NCBI GenBank assembly: GCA_947455695.1
Contig: CANGRN010000034.1
Span: forward strand, 1-8,407
Direction of reading: 5' to 3'
Source of the DNA: Alphaproteobacteria bacterium
Lineage (GTDB): Bacteria > Pseudomonadota > Alphaproteobacteria > Micropepsales > Micropepsaceae
Length of the DNA: 8,407 nt
The notes under the pieces were generated by a model, which was given only the letters and a program-made list of their open reading frames with translations, was not told the origin of the DNA and searched no databases. The position numbers and the translations under genes are program-made. Positions within the stretch are counted from its first letter, which is position 1; each line of letters starts with the position of its first letter. Below are positions 6,685-8,407 of this stretch, piece after piece.

Positions 6685-8407
6685 TCAGTTGTCGTCCATC
6701 TTGAGGGCGGCGATGAAGGCTTCCTGCGGGATTTCCACCTTGCCGAACTGGCGCATCTTCTTCTTGCCCTCTTTCTGCTTGTCGAGGAGCTTGCGCTTGC
6801 GGCTGATGTCGCCGCCATAGCATTTCGCCGTCACGTCCTTGCGCAGCGCAGAGAGAGTTTCGCGCGCGATCACCTTGCCGCCGATGGCGGCCTGGATCGG
6901 AATCTTGAACATGTGGCGCGGAATCAGGTCCTTCAGCTTTTCGCACATCGCCCGGCCGCGGCCTTCGGCGCGCTGGCGGTTGACGACCATGCTCAGCGCA
7001 TCCACCGGGTCGTCATTGACCAGGATGGACATCTTGACCAGGTCGCCTTCTTCGTACTTTTCGATGTGATAATCGAAGCTGGCATAGCCGCGCGACACGC
7101 TTTTAAGCCTGTCATAGAAGTCAAAAACCACTTCGTTCAGCGGCAGCATGTAGATCACCATGGCGCGGTTGCCCGCATAGGTGAGCTCAACCTGGCGGCC
7201 ACGGCGGTCCTCGCACAGCTTGAGCACGCTGCCCAGATACTCATCGGGCACCAGCACCGTCGCCTTGATCCAGGGCTCTTCGATGTGATCGATATAGGTC
7301 ACATCCGGCATGTCGGCCGGATTGTGCAGCTCCTTCATCGAGCCGTCATTCATGTAGATGTGATAGATCACCGATGGCGCGGTGGTGATCAGGTCCAGGT
7401 TGAATTCGCGCTCCAGCCGTTCGCGCACGATTTCCAGGTGCAGCAATCCTAAGAAGCCGCAGCGGAAACCAAAGCCCAGCGCGGCGCTGGATTCGGTCTC
7501 ATAGGTAAAGCTGGCGTCATTGAGATGCAGCTTGCCCAGCGCTTCGCGCAAATCCTCGAACAGCGCCGCATCGACCGGGAACAGGCCGCAGAACACCACC
7601 TGCTGCGCCGGCTTGAAGCCGGGCAGGGCCTGGGCAGTGCCCTTGCGCTCGTCGGTGATGGTGTCGCCCACCTTGGTGTCGGCAACCTGCTTGATCTGGG
7701 CGGTGATGTAACCGACTTCGCCGGGACCGAGTTTCTCGACCGCCAGCTTCTTGGGCTTGAAGACGCCGATCTGTTCCACCTGATAGACGGCATCGGCCGC
7801 CATCATGCGGATCTTCTGGCCCTTCTTCAGTTCGCCATCGATGATGCGCACCAGCACCACAACGCCCAGATAGGCGTCGTAATAGGAATCGATCAGCAGC
7901 GCCTTCAGCGGCGCATTCAATTCGCCCTTGGGCGGGGGCAGGCGCTTGACGACGGCTTCCAGCACCAGGTCGATGCCGATGCCCGTCTTGGCGGAAATCG
8001 GGATGGCCTCGGAGGCGTCGATGCCGATCACATCCTCGATCTGGGCCTTCACGCGCTCGGGCTCGGCGGCCGGCAGGTCGATCTTGTTGAGCACCGGCAC
8101 GATGTCCAGACCGGCATCGATCGCCTGATAGACATTGGCCAGGGTCTGGGCTTCCACGCCCTGGGAGGCGTCCACCACCAGCAGCGCGCCTTCGCAGGCG
8201 GCCAGGCACCGCGACACCTCATAGCCGAAGTCCACATGGCCCGGCGTGTCCATCAGGTTCAGGACATAGTCCTGGCCGTCCTGGGCCTTGTAATCCAGCC
8301 GCACGGTCTGGGCCTTGATGGTGATGCCCCGCTCCCGCTCTATATCCATCGAATCCAGGATCTGGTTGGTCATCTCGCGGCTGGAGACGGTGCCGGTGAA
8401 CTGGATC
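6685..8407 (-). CDS. lepA: Translation elongation factor 4 (LepA), 5' end outside the window
   Basis: LepA (EF4) is a ribosome-associated translational GTPase, described as a back-translocase and also linked to 30S assembly and initiation. The visible 573 residues run to a normal C-terminus; roughly the first 25-30 residues, including the P-loop (expected AHIDHGKST), lie beyond the window edge. Seen in order are the RERGITIK switch I region, G3 DTPGHVDF, G4 NKID, G5 SAKTGIG, an EF-Tu-like domain 2, and the EF-G-like domains ([20 protein letters not shown]). The LepA-specific C-terminal domain ([19 protein letters not shown], then [10 protein letters not shown]) follows, and identifies it as LepA rather than EF-G, TypA or another GTPase. 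The stop at 6685-6687 is one base before the hisH GTG. Any promoter lies outside the window. Confidence 0.98.
   Translation of the reverse strand, partial: IQFTGTVSSREMTNQILDSMDIERERGITIKAQTVRLDYKAQDGQDYVLNLMDTPGHVDFGYEVSRCLAACEGALLVVDASQGVEAQTLANVYQAIDAGLDIVPVLNKIDLPAAEPERVKAQIEDVIGIDASEAIPISAKTGIGIDLVLEAVVKRLPPPKGELNAPLKALLIDSYYDAYLGVVVLVRIIDGELKKGQKIRMMAADAVYQVEQIGVFKPKKLAVEKLGPGEVGYITAQIKQVADTKVGDTITDERKGTAQALPGFKPAQQVVFCGLFPVDAALFEDLREALGKLHLNDASFTYETESSAALGFGFRCGFLGLLHLEIVRERLEREFNLDLITTAPSVIYHIYMNDGSMKELHNPADMPDVTYIDHIEEPWIKATVLVPDEYLGSVLKLCEDRRGRQVELTYAGNRAMVIYMLPLNEVVFDFYDRLKSVSRGYASFDYHIEKYEEGDLVKMSILVNDDPVDALSMVVNRQRAEGRGRAMCEKLKDLIPRHMFKIPIQAAIGGKVIARETLSALRKDVTAKCYGGDISRKRKLLDKQKEGKKKMRQFGKVEIPQEAFIAALKMDDN

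Noticed and set aside
6676..7452. Open frame (258 codons) on the plus strand opposite lepA
   Set aside because: It is antisense to conserved LepA codons, and its His/Val/Asp-rich translation is typical of a reverse-complement artefact.
1..8407. A novel defence, mobile or biosynthetic system
   Set aside because: Every gene except the small exported protein belongs to a well-known housekeeping family, and there are no transposases, integrases, tRNA-adjacent repeats or composition shifts that suggest an island.

Overview
The window is a compact, GC-rich stretch of bacterial chromosome in which almost every base is coding. The gene order mnmE - small secreted protein - mnmG - rsmG - parA - parB, the style of the ParA, ParB and RsmG proteins, and a parS site at the start of rsmG together point to an alphaproteobacterium. 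The genus cannot be named from the sequence alone. No tRNA, rRNA, mobile element, CRISPR array or gene-free stretch longer than 300 bases is present; the largest gap between genes is a few tens of bases.

Plus strand, 1 to 5299: the 3' end of mnmE (tRNA wobble-uridine modification GTPase), a small exported protein of unknown function with a paired-cysteine motif, mnmG (MnmE's partner), rsmG (16S rRNA G527 methyltransferase), and parA-parB (chromosome segregation). These are packed with short gaps or overlaps (17 bp mnmG/rsmG, 62 bp rsmG/parA, 4 bp parA/parB), as expected for one transcription unit. Two perfect 16-bp parS palindromes lie inside the coding sequences of mnmG and rsmG, 475 bp apart and just upstream of parAB. 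The ParB loading sites, ParB and its ParA ATPase therefore sit together, and ori-proximal placement is the likely reading.

Minus strand, 8407 down to 5329: lepA (elongation factor 4, 5' end outside the window), then hisH and hisA. hisH starts one base after the lepA stop and hisA overlaps the hisH stop by 4 bp, so the three look co-transcribed. hisF, the obligate partner of HisH and the usual neighbour of hisA, is not downstream: the unit ends at hisA and meets parB tail to tail across a 29-bp gap that holds a short hairpin.

No undescribed system was found. The best points are the two parS sites that force the same VSRET peptide into two unrelated enzymes, the long rsmG/parA overlap that double-codes ParA's nucleotide-binding loop, the lepA-hisH-hisA arrangement, and a 12-bp tandem repeat within mnmE.
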